DNA of 64,000 nucleotides from Pseudomonas flavescens (GTDB lineage Bacteria; Pseudomonadota; Gammaproteobacteria; Pseudomonadales; Pseudomonadaceae), in NCBI RefSeq assembly GCF_013408425.1, contig NZ_JACBYV010000001.1, positions 5,084,001 through 5,148,000 of the forward strand. The letters are read 5' to 3'. A model generated the notes under the pieces. That model was not told where the DNA came from. It saw only the letters and a list, made by a program, of their open reading frames with translations, and ran no database searches. The translations under genes were made by a program, and so were the position numbers. Every line of letters starts with the position of its first letter. The first letter of the stretch is position 1. This document shows positions 17,057 to 28,205 of the stretch, in pieces.

Positions 17057-19165
17057 TCATGCCTTCATGCGCGTGATGCGCATGACGCCGGGCAGGGTGC
17101 GCAGCTTCTTGATCACCCGCGCCAGGTGGACGCGGTCGTGCACGCTGACCACCAGTTGGACCACGCTGACGCGGCCGTCGCGTTCGTCCATGCTGATCTT
17201 TTCGATGTTGCCGTCAGCCGCGTTGACGCTGCCGGCCAGCAGCGCGATGAGGCCGCGCTGGTGCTCCAGTTCGACACGCAGCTCGACGTTGAACTCGCCC
17301 GTGACGTCCTTGGCCCAGGACAACTGGATGCATTTTTCCGGGTTGTGGCGCACTTCGCTGATGTTCCGGCAGGTGTCCATGTGCACCACCATGCCCTTGC
17401 CGGCCGAGAGGTGCCCGACGATCGGGTCGCCCGGAATCGGCGTGCAGCACTTGGCATAGCTGAGCACCAGGCCCTCGGTGCCGCGAATGGCCAGTGGGCT
17501 CTCGGCGTTGGGCAGTTCCTCGCCTTCGCTGGCCAGCAGTCGACGAGCGACCACGTAGGCCATGCGGTTGCCCAGGCCGATATCCTCGAGCAGGTCTTCG
17601 AAGGTCTCCAGGCGGTATTCGTTGAGAACCGCCTGCTGGCGCTCGGGCTGCAGCTTGTCCAGATGGCTTTCGAAGCTGGCCAGCACCTTGTTGAGCAGGC
17701 GCTCGCCGAGGTTGATCGACTCGGAGCGGCGCTGTTGCTTGAGGGCGTGGCGAATGTGAGTGCGCGCCTTGCCGGTGACCACGAAGTTCAGCCAGGCCGG
17801 GTTGGGGCGTGCGCCCGGCGCGCTGACGATTTCCACCGTGGAGCCGCTTTCCAGAGCCTGGGAAAGCGGTGCCAGGCGGCGGTTGATGCGGCAGGCGATG
17901 CAGGTGTTGCCGACATCGGTGTGCACCGCATAGGCGAAGTCCACCGCCGTGGAGCCTTTGGGTAGCTCCATGATGCGGCCCTTGGGCGTGAACACGTAGA
18001 CCTCGTCCGGGAACAGGTCGATCTTCACGCTCTCGATGAATTCCAGCGAGTTGCCGGCGCGTTGCTGCATCTCCAGCACGCCCTTGACCCACTGGCGCGC
18101 GCGGGCGTGGTTGCCCTTCGGCGTTTCATCTTCGTTGGATTTGTACAGCCAGTGCGCGGCGATGCCGTTGTTGGCCATCTCTTCCATTTCGCGGGTGCGA
18201 ATCTGGATCTCGATGGGCACGCCGTGCATGCCGAACAGGGTGGTGTGCAGCGACTGGTAGCCGTTGGCCTTGGGGATCGCGATGTAGTCCTTGAAGCGGC
18301 CCGGCAGCGGCTTGTAGAGATTGTGCACGGCGCCCAGTACGCGATAGCAGGTGTCGACCTTGTCGACCACGATGCGGAAGGCGTAGACGTCCATGATCTC
18401 GTTGAAGGCGCGGCGTTTGCCACGCATCTTCTGGTAGATGCTGTACAGGTGCTTCTCGCGGCCCATCACCTCGCCCGTCATGCCCTCGCGTTCAAGGCAG
18501 TGCAGCAGCGATTCCTCGATACGGGTGACGATTTCCTTGCGATTGCCACGGGCCCGGCGCACGGCCGCACGAATGCGCTCGGAGCGCATCGGGTGCATGG
18601 CCTTGAAGCCAAGATCCTCGAATTCCACGCGCATGCTGTGCATGCCCAGTCGATTGGCGATGGGGGCGTAGATTTCCAGGGTTTCCTTGGCGATGCGTCG
18701 GCGTTTTTCGCCGGACAGCACTTCCAGGGTGCGCATGTTATGCAGGCGGTCGGCCAGCTTGACCAGGATCACGCGGATGTCGCGCGCCATGGCCATGGCC
18801 ATCTTCTGGAAGTTTTCGGCCTGGGCCTCGGCCTTGGTCTCGAAATTCATCTGGGTCAGCTTGCTGACGCCGTCCACCAGCTCTGCCACCGATTCGCCGA
18901 ACTGCGCGTGCAGGGCTTCCTTGGCGATCCCGGTATCCTCGATCACGTCGTGCAGCATGGCGGCCATCAGGCTCTGATGATCCATATGCATGTCGGCGAG
19001 GATGCTGGCCACGGCCAGCGGATGGGTGACGTAGGCTTCGCCGCTGCGGCGGCGCTGCCCATCGTGCGCCTGTTCGGCGTAGAAGTAGGCGCGACGAACC
19101 AGATTGACCTGTTCGTCACCCAGGTAGGTCGAAAGTCGATCGGCGAGGGCGTCTATGCTCGGCAT
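17057..19165 (-). CDS. spoT: Bifunctional (p)ppGpp synthetase/hydrolase SpoT
   Basis: A 702-residue RelA/SpoT-family protein. The N-terminal HD hydrolase domain (about residues 25-180) keeps the metal-binding motif MLHDVIEDT; the synthetase domain (about 230-345) contains RFKDYIAIPKANGYQSLHTT. A TGS domain (about 385-445, GRIMELPKGSTAVDFAYAVH), a zinc-finger/helical region (CCTPIPGDPIVGHL) and a C-terminal ACT domain (about 625-700) follow. It sets alarmone levels under fatty acid or carbon limitation. The start is ATG at 19165; it lies 60 bp after rpoZ in the usual gmk-rpoZ-spoT order. Confidence 0.97.
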   Translation of the reverse strand: MPSIDALADRLSTYLGDEQVNLVRRAYFYAEQAHDGQRRRSGEAYVTHPLAVASILADMHMDHQSLMAAMLHDVIEDTGIAKEALHAQFGESVAELVDGVSKLTQMNFETKAEAQAENFQKMAMAMARDIRVILVKLADRLHNMRTLEVLSGEKRRRIAKETLEIYAPIANRLGMHSMRVEFEDLGFKAMHPMRSERIRAAVRRARGNRKEIVTRIEESLLHCLEREGMTGEVMGREKHLYSIYQKMRGKRRAFNEIMDVYAFRIVVDKVDTCYRVLGAVHNLYKPLPGRFKDYIAIPKANGYQSLHTTLFGMHGVPIEIQIRTREMEEMANNGIAAHWLYKSNEDETPKGNHARARQWVKGVLEMQQRAGNSLEFIESVKIDLFPDEVYVFTPKGRIMELPKGSTAVDFAYAVHTDVGNTCIACRINRRLAPLSQALESGSTVEIVSAPGARPNPAWLNFVVTGKARTHIRHALKQQRRSESINLGERLLNKVLASFESHLDKLQPERQQAVLNEYRLETFEDLLEDIGLGNRMAYVVARRLLASEGEELPNAESPLAIRGTEGLVLSYAKCCTPIPGDPIVGHLSAGKGMVVHMDTCRNISEVRHNPEKCIQLSWAKDVTGEFNVELRVELEHQRGLIALLAGSVNAADGNIEKISMDERDGRVSVVQLVVSVHDRVHLARVIKKLRTLPGVMRITRMKA

Positions 19166-19225
19166 GGGAGGCTCCCTTGCCAGGCCTTGTGCACCTGCGA
19201 CGTACGCTTTCGACCGGGCATAGGC

Positions 19226-19489
19226 TTACAGAGGCTCGTTCGCCTCTTCCTCGAAGGCAGCGAACAGCGGCTCTTCTTCGATGATGTCTTCCTGCGCGAC
19301 GATGTCGGCGTCTACCAGGCCACTGGCGATTTCACGCAGAGCGACCACGGTCGGCTTGTCGTTTTCCCATGCCACCTTGGGCTCTTTGCCGCCGGTAGCG
19401 ATCTGACGAGCACGCTTGGTGGCGAGCATGACCAGCTCGAAGCGGTTATCGACGTTGTCCAGGCAATCTTCAACGGTAACGCGGGCCAT
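19226..19489 (-). CDS. rpoZ: RNA polymerase omega subunit
   Basis: An 87-residue omega subunit that helps assemble RNA polymerase and forms part of a ppGpp-binding site. The N-terminus [20 protein letters not shown] and the following [14 protein letters not shown] are diagnostic. Its place directly upstream of spoT links the enzyme that makes ppGpp with its target. The start is ATG at 19489 with a GAGGAACACC ribosome site. It is separated from gmk by about 190 bp, which may hold its own promoter. Confidence 0.97.
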   Translation of the reverse strand: MARVTVEDCLDNVDNRFELVMLATKRARQIATGGKEPKVAWENDKPTVVALREIASGLVDADIVAQEDIIEEEPLFAAFEEEANEPL

Positions 19490-19681
19490 GGTGTTCCTCG
19501 TAGCGAATGCAAAAAATAAGCTGGGCCCAAATGGGCGAGCGGACTGGATAGTCTAGAAAAACGCCAGCATTAAGGGAAGAGAAAGTCGCTGGAAGGCACA
19601 AGTTCGCAACGCAGGGCGCGATTTTCGGTGCTCGAGCGACCTCTGCAGGGCCGCACAGGTGTGAGTCGGCCCCGTTTCACC

Positions 19682-21219
<1,538 letters not shown>

Positions 21220-21406
21220 GCTGCTTACCTCGTGAAGTTCTGCCGGTTTGGCGTTGGCCAAAGGCGGCGATTGTAGCGCAGTGCGGCGACGGCTCCCAAT
21301 CGTGACCGCGTCTGTCGGACAGGCGCGGTCGCGGCCAGGCGGCAACAGACCCTATAATGCGCGCCAGATTTCCGATTCCATATAGAACGCGAGCAGGTAT
21401 TCCTTG

Positions 21407-22129
21407 ATGAAACGTCCCAGTGGCCGCGCGGCCGATCAGTTGCGCTCGATTCGCATCACCCGCAACTACACCAAGCACGCCGAAGGTTCGGTGCTGGTGG
21501 AGTTCGGCGATACCAAGGTGATTTGCACCGTCAGCGTCGAGCAGGGCGTACCGCGCTTCCTCAAGGGCCAGGGCCAGGGCTGGGTGACCGCCGAGTACGG
21601 CATGCTGCCGCGTGCTACCGGTGACCGCAATCAGCGTGAGGCCAGCAAGGGCAAGCAGGGCGGCCGTACCCTGGAAATCCAGCGCCTGATCGGCCGCTCG
21701 CTGCGCGCCGCGCTGGACATGAGCAAGCTCGGTGAAAACACCCTGTACGTCGATTGCGACGTGATCCAGGCCGATGGTGGTACCCGTACCGCCTCGATCA
21801 CCGGTGCCATGGTCGCGCTGGTCGATGCGCTCAAGGTGATGAAGAAGCGTGGCGGCCTGAAAGGCGGCGACCCGCTCAAGCAGATGATCGCGGCGGTTTC
21901 CGTGGGCATCTATCAGGGTGAGCCGGTGCTTGATCTGGATTACCTGGAAGACTCCGCAGCCGAAACCGATCTGAACGTCGTGATGACCAGTACCGGCGGC
22001 TTCATCGAAGTTCAGGGCACCGCTGAAGGTGCGCCTTTCCAGCCTGCCGAGCTGAATGCCATGCTGGCCCTGGCGCAGCAAGGCATGACCGACCTGTTCG
22101 CCCTGCAGCAGGCCGCCCTGGCCGAGTGA
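21407..22129 (+). CDS. rph: Ribonuclease PH
   Basis: A 240-residue phosphorolytic 3'-5' exoribonuclease that trims tRNA and rRNA 3' ends. It starts [20 protein letters not shown] and contains the RNase PH core [20 protein letters not shown], the phosphate-binding [15 protein letters not shown] and the metal-site region [17 protein letters not shown]. The ATG at 21407 is chosen; a TTG one codon earlier is less likely. It is followed 26 bp later by a DUF4870 gene, as in P. aeruginosa. Confidence 0.97.
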   Translation: MKRPSGRAADQLRSIRITRNYTKHAEGSVLVEFGDTKVICTVSVEQGVPRFLKGQGQGWVTAEYGMLPRATGDRNQREASKGKQGGRTLEIQRLIGRSLRAALDMSKLGENTLYVDCDVIQADGGTRTASITGAMVALVDALKVMKKRGGLKGGDPLKQMIAAVSVGIYQGEPVLDLDYLEDSAAETDLNVVMTSTGGFIEVQGTAEGAPFQPAELNAMLALAQQGMTDLFALQQAALAE

Positions 22130-22155
22130 CCGGTCGCTGACCGAGGAGAACCACG

Positions 22156-22530
22156 ATGGATGACAGCAACCTGTTGACGCCCGCCCCCGAGCCCAGCAAG
22201 GAAGCGCGCCAGTGGGCGATGATCTGCCACTTCGCCGCGGCCCTCGGTTTCATCTTTCCCTTCGGCAACCTGATCGGCCCGCTGATCGTCTGGCAGATCA
22301 AGAAGGATCAGGATGCCTTCATCGACGAGCAGGGCAAGGAAGCGCTGAACTTTCAGATCACCGTGGCCATCGCTGGCATCGTCTGCCTGCTGCTGATGCT
22401 GGTGCTGATCGGCTTCCTGCTGATGGGGTTGCTGTGCATCGGTACCATCGTGCTGACCATCATTGCCGGTATCAAGGCGGGAGAAGGGCGCGCCTATCGC
22501 TACCCGTTCTGCTTGCGGTTCGTGAAGTGA
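22156..22530 (+). CDS. DUF4870 domain membrane protein
   Basis: A 124-residue small membrane protein: a cytoplasmic N-terminus (PAPEPSKEARQWAM), a first helix ending in a conserved IVWQIKKDQDAFIDEQGKEALNFQ motif typical of DUF4870, and two further strongly hydrophobic helices (about residues 72-110). Function is unknown. The gene sits 26 bp after rph, so it is probably co-transcribed, and ends at a strong terminator. The ribosome site GAGGAGAACC precedes the ATG at 22156. Confidence 0.85.
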   Translation: MDDSNLLTPAPEPSKEARQWAMICHFAAALGFIFPFGNLIGPLIVWQIKKDQDAFIDEQGKEALNFQITVAIAGIVCLLLMLVLIGFLLMGLLCIGTIVLTIIAGIKAGEGRAYRYPFCLRFVK

Positions 22531-22547
22531 AGGTCGCCCCCTGATCG

Positions 22548-22580
22548 ACGAAAAAGCCAGCTAACTGCTGGCTTTTTCGT
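22548..22580. terminator. Strong intrinsic terminator after rph-DUF4870
   Basis: A 14-bp perfect stem (ACGAAAAAGCCAGC / GCTGGCTTTTTCGT) with a 5-nt loop and a U-run on both strands, 18 bp after the stop codon. It is bidirectional in design and ends the rph transcript. Confidence 0.9.
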
Positions 22581-22665
22581 TATGGCGCTGCAGGTATTGA
22601 TTCAGGCGCGGGCGACTCTATAAGCTCTGCGGCGATACTGGCGTTTGGCGCTCACAAGGACACCG

Positions 22666-23670
22666 ATGATCCCGATTAATCCGCTGGCCATGATGCTCGG
22701 CTCGTTGTTCCTGCTGGTTTCCGTTCTGTGCCTGTGCGGGCTGCTGGTATTGCTGGTGGCCTTTCTGTTGCGCCGCTCCAGACGCTTCATCGCGAAGCGC
22801 CGCTGGTGGTTCGGTTTATTGGCGGTATTCCTGGCCGCTGGCAGTCTCCCCACCATGCAATTCATCAGGTGGCAGCTCGATCATTGGCTCGAACGGCGTG
22901 CCCTCAGCCCTCGCCTGGAGACCAGTCAGGTGCTCGGCGATCTGACGCTACCCGCGGGTACGCGGGTGTGGATGGAACGTCTGGAGCCCATGCAGGACTT
23001 GAGTGGCAAGCCACTGGCTTATGGCTTGCAAAGCGTCAAGCGCGTCGAGTTCGATCGCGAGCCTGGCCTGGTACTTGGCATGCGCGTGCAGAGCCTCGAT
23101 CTTGACGCGGGTCGAGGCCTGGCCGAGTTGAAGTTGCTGGACGCCGCCAAGCTGCAGGGTTGGAACTGCTCGCCAGAGGCAGCCGTCAGTTTCACTTATC
23201 CGTTCGGTGCGCCATTCGTGCTTGCCGACTGGCATCTGGAGGCCTGCACCCTGGTGCCCGGCAGCGAGGTGGCTGGGGTCGCCTGGCCCGGGCAGGTGAG
23301 CGTGCACGCCGTCGAGAGAGGCCGCTGGCTGGTGGAGGCAGGCAGCACGCCCGCGCGTTTTCAGGGGTTGGAGATCCGCGCAGTGAATCTATGGCTGGAT
23401 GGCCCGCAAGGCGACCTCCAGGATTGGCAGGGTGAGCTGGCGGCGGCGCTGGAGTTGGGGGTCATGCAGTACCCGGCTGGAACCCGCGTTCGTCAGTATC
23501 AGGGCAATCTGCTCTTCAGCCCGATTGCCGATGTCCCTGCGCAGGATCGCCGCAGCGGCAAGCCCGTGGAGCCCGACCTGTCCGTGGCGCAAAGCGCCGC
23601 GGGTGAAGTGCTGGGGATCTATCCGAACAAGGATGTGGGTGTGATCGACTGGTTCAAGTTGGTGCCCTGA
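22666..23670 (+). CDS. Uncharacterised membrane-anchored protein
   Basis: A 334-residue protein I do not recognise. Two N-terminal membrane segments (about residues 8-32 and 45-62) flank a very basic turn (RRSRRFIAKRRWW); the rest is a mainly beta, soluble region with repeated phrases such as GDLTLPAGTRVWM and GVMQYPAGTRVRQYQGNLLF, suggesting short internal repeats. ATG at 22666 with an AAGGA ribosome site is preferred to an upstream TTG. It occupies the place where crc lies in P. aeruginosa (from memory) and has a terminator on its 5' side. Confidence 0.65.
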   Translation: MIPINPLAMMLGSLFLLVSVLCLCGLLVLLVAFLLRRSRRFIAKRRWWFGLLAVFLAAGSLPTMQFIRWQLDHWLERRALSPRLETSQVLGDLTLPAGTRVWMERLEPMQDLSGKPLAYGLQSVKRVEFDREPGLVLGMRVQSLDLDAGRGLAELKLLDAAKLQGWNCSPEAAVSFTYPFGAPFVLADWHLEACTLVPGSEVAGVAWPGQVSVHAVERGRWLVEAGSTPARFQGLEIRAVNLWLDGPQGDLQDWQGELAAALELGVMQYPAGTRVRQYQGNLLFSPIADVPAQDRRSGKPVEPDLSVAQSAAGEVLGIYPNKDVGVIDWFKLVP

Positions 23671-23677
23671 GGCCCAT

Positions 23678-24001
23678 TCAGCTGCGATCCGCCAGCACGC
23701 CGATCAGAAACATCACCACCAGCAGGACAGGCGCCAGGGTGTAGTTGTTGAAATGGCCAAGCACCTGGGTCAGCAGCGGCGTCAGGTAAACCATCGCCAG
23801 GCCGTAACCGACGACGCAGACCACGACGAAGATCAGCGTGCGCAGCACGAAGTTGAAGCTGCCGATACGGCCTTGTACCCAGGCGTTGATGGCTGGGCCG
23901 AACAGCACCAGCAAGGTGGCGATGAGCCCCAGGGAAATCTCGCTGAGGTGGCCACGACTCCAGCGTGACACGGTGGCGATCAAGTCCAGCAGAAAATCCA
24001 T
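23678..24001 (-). CDS. DUF3392 family inner-membrane protein
   Basis: A 107-residue protein with about three membrane helices (residues 20-40, 46-72 and 84-104) and the opening MDFLLDLIATVSRWSRGHLS seen in DUF3392 proteins of pseudomonads. Function is unknown. The chosen ATG at 24001 gives the family start; the frame continues upstream without a better start. It converges on the uncharacterised membrane gene, with only 7 bp between their stop codons, and lies downstream of hemW. Confidence 0.8.
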   Translation of the reverse strand: MDFLLDLIATVSRWSRGHLSEISLGLIATLLVLFGPAINAWVQGRIGSFNFVLRTLIFVVVCVVGYGLAMVYLTPLLTQVLGHFNNYTLAPVLLVVMFLIGVLADRS

Positions 24002-24082
24002 CGTTGCTCCTTGGGCACGTCGTGATTGATTCCTGCTGCCTGGGATCATCCGGCGCGCCTTTGGTTCTATGGCGGCCGTGAT

Positions 24083-25294
24083 TCAGGGCAGGAAGTATTG
24101 CAGCAAGTCATTGAGAAACAGCTGGCCTTCGCGGGTCGCAGTCAGGCGAGCCGGATCTTCTTGCAGTAGGCCGCGGCGTTCTGCCTGTTCGCGTGCAGCG
24201 GCCAATTGCTGCAATGGCAGGCCGGTTCGCTGGCTGAACAGCTCGGCGCTGCAGCCATCGCTCAGGCGCAGTACGTTCATCAGGAATTCGAACGGCAGCT
24301 CGTCGGCGCTGAGGAGGCGTTCACCCGCGCTGTAGTGCTTGGCGGGGTCGAGGTAGTCCTTGGGCAGGCGAGTTTTCCAGGTTCTGCTGATGCGGCCGTC
24401 TGGCGTGCTCAGCTTGCCATGGGCACCAGCACCAATGCCGAGGAAGTCACCGAACGTCCAGTAATTCAGATTATGCCGGGCGGCGCGGCCGGGTTGCGCA
24501 TAGGCCGAGACTTCGTACTGGCCGTAGCCATGTTCGGCGAGCAGCGCCTGGCCCGCCTCCTGAATGTCCCACAGGGTATCGTCTTCCGGGAGGACCGGCG
24601 GCTGGTTCCAGAACACCGTGTTCGGTTCCACCGTCAATTGATACCAGGACAGGTGGGTCGGTGCCTGGGCGATGGCGATGCGCAGGTCGCCCAGTGCGTC
24701 GTCCAGCGACTGATCCGGCAGGCCGTGCATCAGGTCCAGGTTGAAGTTGTCGAAGCCGGCAGCGCGGGCCATGTCGGCGGCGCGAATCGCTTCATCGCCA
24801 TCGTGGATTCGCCCCAGGGCCTTGAGCTTTTCTGCCTGGAAGCTCTGCACGCCGATCGACAGCCGATTGATACCCAGGCGCCGGTAGGCGGCGAACTTCT
24901 CCTGCTCGAAAGTACCCGGGTTGGCTTCCAGGGTGATTTCGATGTCGCTGGCGAACGGAATGCGCCGTTCCACGCCTTCCAGCAGGCGACCAAGAGCCTT
25001 GGCGGAAAACAGGCTGGGTGTGCCACCGCCGAAGAAGATCGACGTCAGCGGACGGCCGTGAGCGTGCTGCAGGTCGCTATCGAGATCGGCGAGCATCGCG
25101 TCTACATAAGCCTCTTCCGGCAGATTCGGGCCGGCAGCGTGGGAGTTGAAGTCGCAATAGGGGCATTTGCGCACGCACCACGGGATATGGATATACAGCG
25201 ACAGCGGCGGCAGCTCGAAGCGGCGAGCCACAAGCTGAGACGCCTGCGAGCTGGTTTCGCTTGCAGTTTGTGGCTTGTGGCTTGTGGCGTTCAT
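24083..25294 (-). CDS. hemW: HemW, radical SAM heme chaperone
   Basis: A 403-residue radical SAM protein formerly annotated as oxygen-independent coproporphyrinogen oxidase; HemW proteins bind heme and insert it into target enzymes. The [4Fe-4S]/SAM motif is [16 protein letters not shown] (CxxxCxxC, about residues 43-58), with GGGTPSLFS following. It lacks the extra cysteine of true HemN. The start is ATG at 25294, which overlaps the rdgB stop. The first 25 or so residues ([19 protein letters not shown]) precede the conserved [12 protein letters not shown] and are encoded by a short-repeat sequence found elsewhere in the window. Confidence 0.93.
   Translation of the reverse strand: MNATSHKPQTASETSSQASQLVARRFELPPLSLYIHIPWCVRKCPYCDFNSHAAGPNLPEEAYVDAMLADLDSDLQHAHGRPLTSIFFGGGTPSLFSAKALGRLLEGVERRIPFASDIEITLEANPGTFEQEKFAAYRRLGINRLSIGVQSFQAEKLKALGRIHDGDEAIRAADMARAAGFDNFNLDLMHGLPDQSLDDALGDLRIAIAQAPTHLSWYQLTVEPNTVFWNQPPVLPEDDTLWDIQEAGQALLAEHGYGQYEVSAYAQPGRAARHNLNYWTFGDFLGIGAGAHGKLSTPDGRISRTWKTRLPKDYLDPAKHYSAGERLLSADELPFEFLMNVLRLSDGCSAELFSQRTGLPLQQLAAAREQAERRGLLQEDPARLTATREGQLFLNDLLQYFLP
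25227..25290. repeat. CAAGCT-type repeat inside the hemW 5' end
   Basis: On the minus strand, the codons just after the hemW start read GCCACAAGCCACAAGCCACA followed by AACTGCAAGC, and GCTTGTGGCTCGC lies further in. These units belong to the same short repeat seen as noncoding copies at 16.91 and 41.70 kb. Here they are translated into the poorly conserved HemW N-terminus. Confidence 0.5.
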
Positions 25295-25884
25295 AGGCCC
25301 AGGCGCTGCTTGAGCAGAGCCATGGCGATGGCGCGGTGGCTGAGCTGGTTTTTGTCGACCGGCGACAGCTCGGCACTGGAGCACTGGTGCTCTTCGACCC
25401 AGAACAGCGGGTCGTAGCCGAAACCATGTTCGCCACGGGCTTCATGCAGGATGCTGCCGTGCCACAGGCCTTCACAGAGAATCGGCAGCGGATCGTCGGC
25501 GTGGCGCACCAGGGCCAGGCAGCAGACGAACTGGGCGCCGCGCTCGGCATCCGGCACGTCCTTGAGCGCCGCCAGCAGCTTGGCGTTGTTGGCGGCATCG
25601 CCTTGGCCATCGGCGTAGCGGGCGGAGTAGATACCCGGCGCGCCGCCGAGGTAATCGACCGCCAGGCCCGAGTCATCGGCCAGAGCGGGCAGGCCGGACA
25701 GGCGCGAGGCATTGCGGGCCTTGAGGATGGCGTTCTCGACGAACGACAGGCCGGTTTCCTCCGGCTCCACCTGGCTGAACTCACCGACCGAGCGCAGGCG
25801 CACGCTGTCGCCGAGCATGGCTTGCAGTTCCTTGAGTTTGCCGGCGTTGTGGCTGGCGAGGACGAGTTCTGGGAAAGGCATCAT
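25291..25884 (-). CDS. rdgB: RdgB, XTP/dITP pyrophosphatase
   Basis: A 197-residue house-cleaning NTPase that removes dITP, dHAPTP and XTP to keep abnormal purines out of DNA. Motifs: [18 protein letters not shown] at the N-terminus, [20 protein letters not shown] for metal and substrate binding (about residues 70-89), and the C-terminal [17 protein letters not shown]. The start is ATG at 25884 or the adjacent ATG at 25881. Its start overlaps the stop of the DUF4426 gene and its stop overlaps the hemW start, so this is a tightly packed operon. Confidence 0.96.
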   Translation of the reverse strand: MMPFPELVLASHNAGKLKELQAMLGDSVRLRSVGEFSQVEPEETGLSFVENAILKARNASRLSGLPALADDSGLAVDYLGGAPGIYSARYADGQGDAANNAKLLAALKDVPDAERGAQFVCCLALVRHADDPLPILCEGLWHGSILHEARGEHGFGYDPLFWVEEHQCSSAELSPVDKNQLSHRAIAMALLKQRLGL

Positions 25885-26279
25885 GGCTCCGGAAAGAGTT
25901 CCTGGTTGAAGTCCAGGCGCTGGCCGTTCACCTGCAGGTTGAACAGCAGCACCTCGCGCGAGGGGATGGGAAACTGCGCCAGGTACGAGACGAATTCACC
26001 CTCGCGCTGTTCGATGAAGGTTAGCGTGTGGCCGTGGCCAAGCACGTTCTTCACTTCACCGCTGACCGTGGCCGGGCTGGATTTACCGGCGCGCAGCACG
26101 CTGATGTTCAGCACGCCCTGCTTGCCGCTGCGCACCAGGCCGCTGGCCTGGGCGATCTGCGGTTGCAGGTAGCTGGCGTTGAAGGCGCTGTAATGCACCT
26201 GCAGATAACCCAGGCGCTGCATTCGTTCGGCGGCACTTACCGGCAGGCTCAGGCATAAGGCAATCAGCAGGAGGCGCAT
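25881..26279 (-). CDS. DUF4426 exported protein
   Basis: A 132-residue periplasmic protein with a short signal peptide ([20 protein letters not shown]) and a compact beta-rich domain containing [18 protein letters not shown] and [16 protein letters not shown], characteristic of DUF4426. Function is unknown. It lies between metW (12 bp upstream) and rdgB (4-bp overlap) on the same strand, the same position as in other pseudomonads (met-DUF4426-rdgB-hemW). Confidence 0.85.
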   Translation of the reverse strand: MRLLLIALCLSLPVSAAERMQRLGYLQVHYSAFNASYLQPQIAQASGLVRSGKQGVLNISVLRAGKSSPATVSGEVKNVLGHGHTLTFIEQREGEFVSYLAQFPIPSREVLLFNLQVNGQRLDFNQELFPEP

Positions 26280-26291
26280 GGGTTCGATTGC

Positions 26292-26912
26292 TCAGTTGGC
26301 GATGCGCACGTCACGGGCGTTGTGCCCGCTGATGCGGTAGATGCCGATCTCGCCCAGCAGGTTGGGCCATACGCGGCTGGCCAGACCATGCCGGTGTTCG
26401 TGGTCGACCGCCAGGCGATCGAGTACCCGGGCGCTCTGCTGGTGACACAGGCGCTCGAAGTCCTCGAAGGTGCAGAAGTGGATGTTCGGCGTGTTGTACC
26501 AGGTGTAGGGCAGGAAGTCCGACACCGGCATGCGGCCCTTGCTGGCCAGGTACCAGCGGCAGCGCCAGTGGCCGAAGTTGGGAAAGGTGATGATGCAGGT
26601 CTTGCCGACGCGCAGCATCTCCGCCAATACCTTGTCGGGGAAATGCAGCGCTTGCAGCGACTGGGTCATGACCACCACGTCGAAGCTGTCGCTGGCGAAG
26701 TTGCCGAGGCCTTCGTCGAGGTTCTGCTCGATGACGTTGACGCCCTTGACGATGCACTGGGCGATCTTTTCCGGGTCGATTTCCAGGCCATAGCCGCTGA
26801 CCTGCTTGTTGGCGCTCAGCCAAGCGAGCAGCTCGCCATCGCCGCAGCCGAGGTCGAGGACGCGGCTACCGGCGGGAATCCATTCCTGGATGATCTCTAG
26901 GTCGGCTCGCAT
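26292..26912 (-). CDS. metW: Methionine biosynthesis protein MetW
   Basis: A 206-residue methyltransferase-fold protein. The SAM-binding motif is SRVLDLGCGDGELLAWL (about residues 17-33), and TFPNFGHWRCRWYLASKGRMP is typical of MetW. MetW proteins act with MetX and are reported to stimulate acylation of homoserine. It begins 2 bp after the metX stop, so the two are translated together. The start is ATG at 26912. Confidence 0.95.
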   Translation of the reverse strand: MRADLEIIQEWIPAGSRVLDLGCGDGELLAWLSANKQVSGYGLEIDPEKIAQCIVKGVNVIEQNLDEGLGNFASDSFDVVVMTQSLQALHFPDKVLAEMLRVGKTCIITFPNFGHWRCRWYLASKGRMPVSDFLPYTWYNTPNIHFCTFEDFERLCHQQSARVLDRLAVDHEHRHGLASRVWPNLLGEIGIYRISGHNARDVRIAN

Positions 26913-26914
26913 GC

Positions 26915-28054
26915 TTACACCTCGATCCGTTTCATGTAGCTGCCGAAGCCCTGCAGGTAGCGCGGAATCGGCATGAGGAAGGCATCGTGGCCCTGGGGCG
27001 CGTCGATTTCCAGGTAACAGACGTTCTTGCGGGCGGCCAGCAGGGCGTCGACGATTTCCCGCGAGCGCGCCGGCGAGAAACGCCAGTCGGTGGTGAACGA
27101 GATCACGCAGAAGTCGGCCTTGGCCTGACCGAGGGTTCTGGCCAGGTCGCCATCGTGCTCGGCCGCCGGGTCGAAGTAGTCCAGTGCCTTGGTCATCAGC
27201 AGATAGGTGTTGGCATCGAAACGCCCGGAGAACTCCTCGCCCTGGTAGCGCAGGTAGCTTTCGACCTGGAATTCCACGCTGTGGAAGTCGTAGTTGAGCT
27301 TCTCGTTCTTCAGGCCGCGGCCGAATTTCTCGCCCATGGCGTCATCGGACAGATAGGTGATGTGACCGACCATGCGTGCCAGCATCAGGCCGCGTTTGGG
27401 GATCACCCCCTGATCCTGGAAGTGCCCACCGTGGAATTCCGGATCGGTGAGGATGGCCTGGCGAGCCACCTCGTTGAAGGCGATGTTCTGTGCCGAGAGC
27501 TTGGGTGCCGAGGCGATGGCCAGGCAATGGCGGACGCGGTCCGGGTAGCTGATCGTCCACTGCATGGCCTGCATGCCGCCCAGGCTGCCGCCGACCACGG
27601 CGGCCCACTGGCGGATGCCCAGCAGGTCGGCCAGGCGGGCCTGACTGTTGACCCAGTCTTCCACGGTCATCACCGGGAAGTCGGCGCCAAACGGTTTGCC
27701 GGTCGCCGGGTTGATGTCGGACGGGCCGGTCGAGCCGTTGCAGCCGCCCAGGTTGTTGAGGCTGACGACGAAGAAACGCTTGGTATCCAGCGGCTTGCCG
27801 GGGCCGATGCAGCTATCCCACCAGCCCGGTTTGCGGTCATCCACGCTGTGGTAGCCGGCGGCGTGGTGGTGGCCGGACAGCGCGTGGCAGATCAGCACGG
27901 CATTGCTGGCGCTGGCGTTCAGCTCGCCATAGGTTTCGTAGGTCAGTTGGTAGTCGGCCAGGCTGCGCCCGCAGGCCAGGGCCAGGGGCTCGGCGAAATG
28001 GGCGATCTGCGGCGTGACCAGGCCAACGGAGTCTTGAGGAAAAACAGTCGGCAT
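26915..28054 (-). CDS. metX: Homoserine O-succinyltransferase MetX
   Basis: A 379-residue alpha/beta-hydrolase-fold acyltransferase that activates homoserine for methionine synthesis; in pseudomonads the MetX of this type uses succinyl-CoA. The nucleophile Ser lies in [14 protein letters not shown] (about residue 148), the catalytic Asp in [11 protein letters not shown] and the His in [11 protein letters not shown] near the C-terminus. ATG at 28054. The MetX-MetW pair is conserved in gammaproteobacterial pseudomonads. Confidence 0.95.
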   Translation of the reverse strand: MPTVFPQDSVGLVTPQIAHFAEPLALACGRSLADYQLTYETYGELNASASNAVLICHALSGHHHAAGYHSVDDRKPGWWDSCIGPGKPLDTKRFFVVSLNNLGGCNGSTGPSDINPATGKPFGADFPVMTVEDWVNSQARLADLLGIRQWAAVVGGSLGGMQAMQWTISYPDRVRHCLAIASAPKLSAQNIAFNEVARQAILTDPEFHGGHFQDQGVIPKRGLMLARMVGHITYLSDDAMGEKFGRGLKNEKLNYDFHSVEFQVESYLRYQGEEFSGRFDANTYLLMTKALDYFDPAAEHDGDLARTLGQAKADFCVISFTTDWRFSPARSREIVDALLAARKNVCYLEIDAPQGHDAFLMPIPRYLQGFGSYMKRIEV

Positions 28055-28205
28055 CGACCCTGCTCGGATAATAAAAGGTACGTAGGAAAGTGCAGCAGTC
28101 TAAAGAGCGCGCCTGTCAGCGGCAAGGAAAGCGCGCACCGCGTTGCCCCTGTCCCGGCATCGCGGTGTACGGCGGTTGCTGTCGAACCCGGGCGGCGGCC
28201 TGCCG

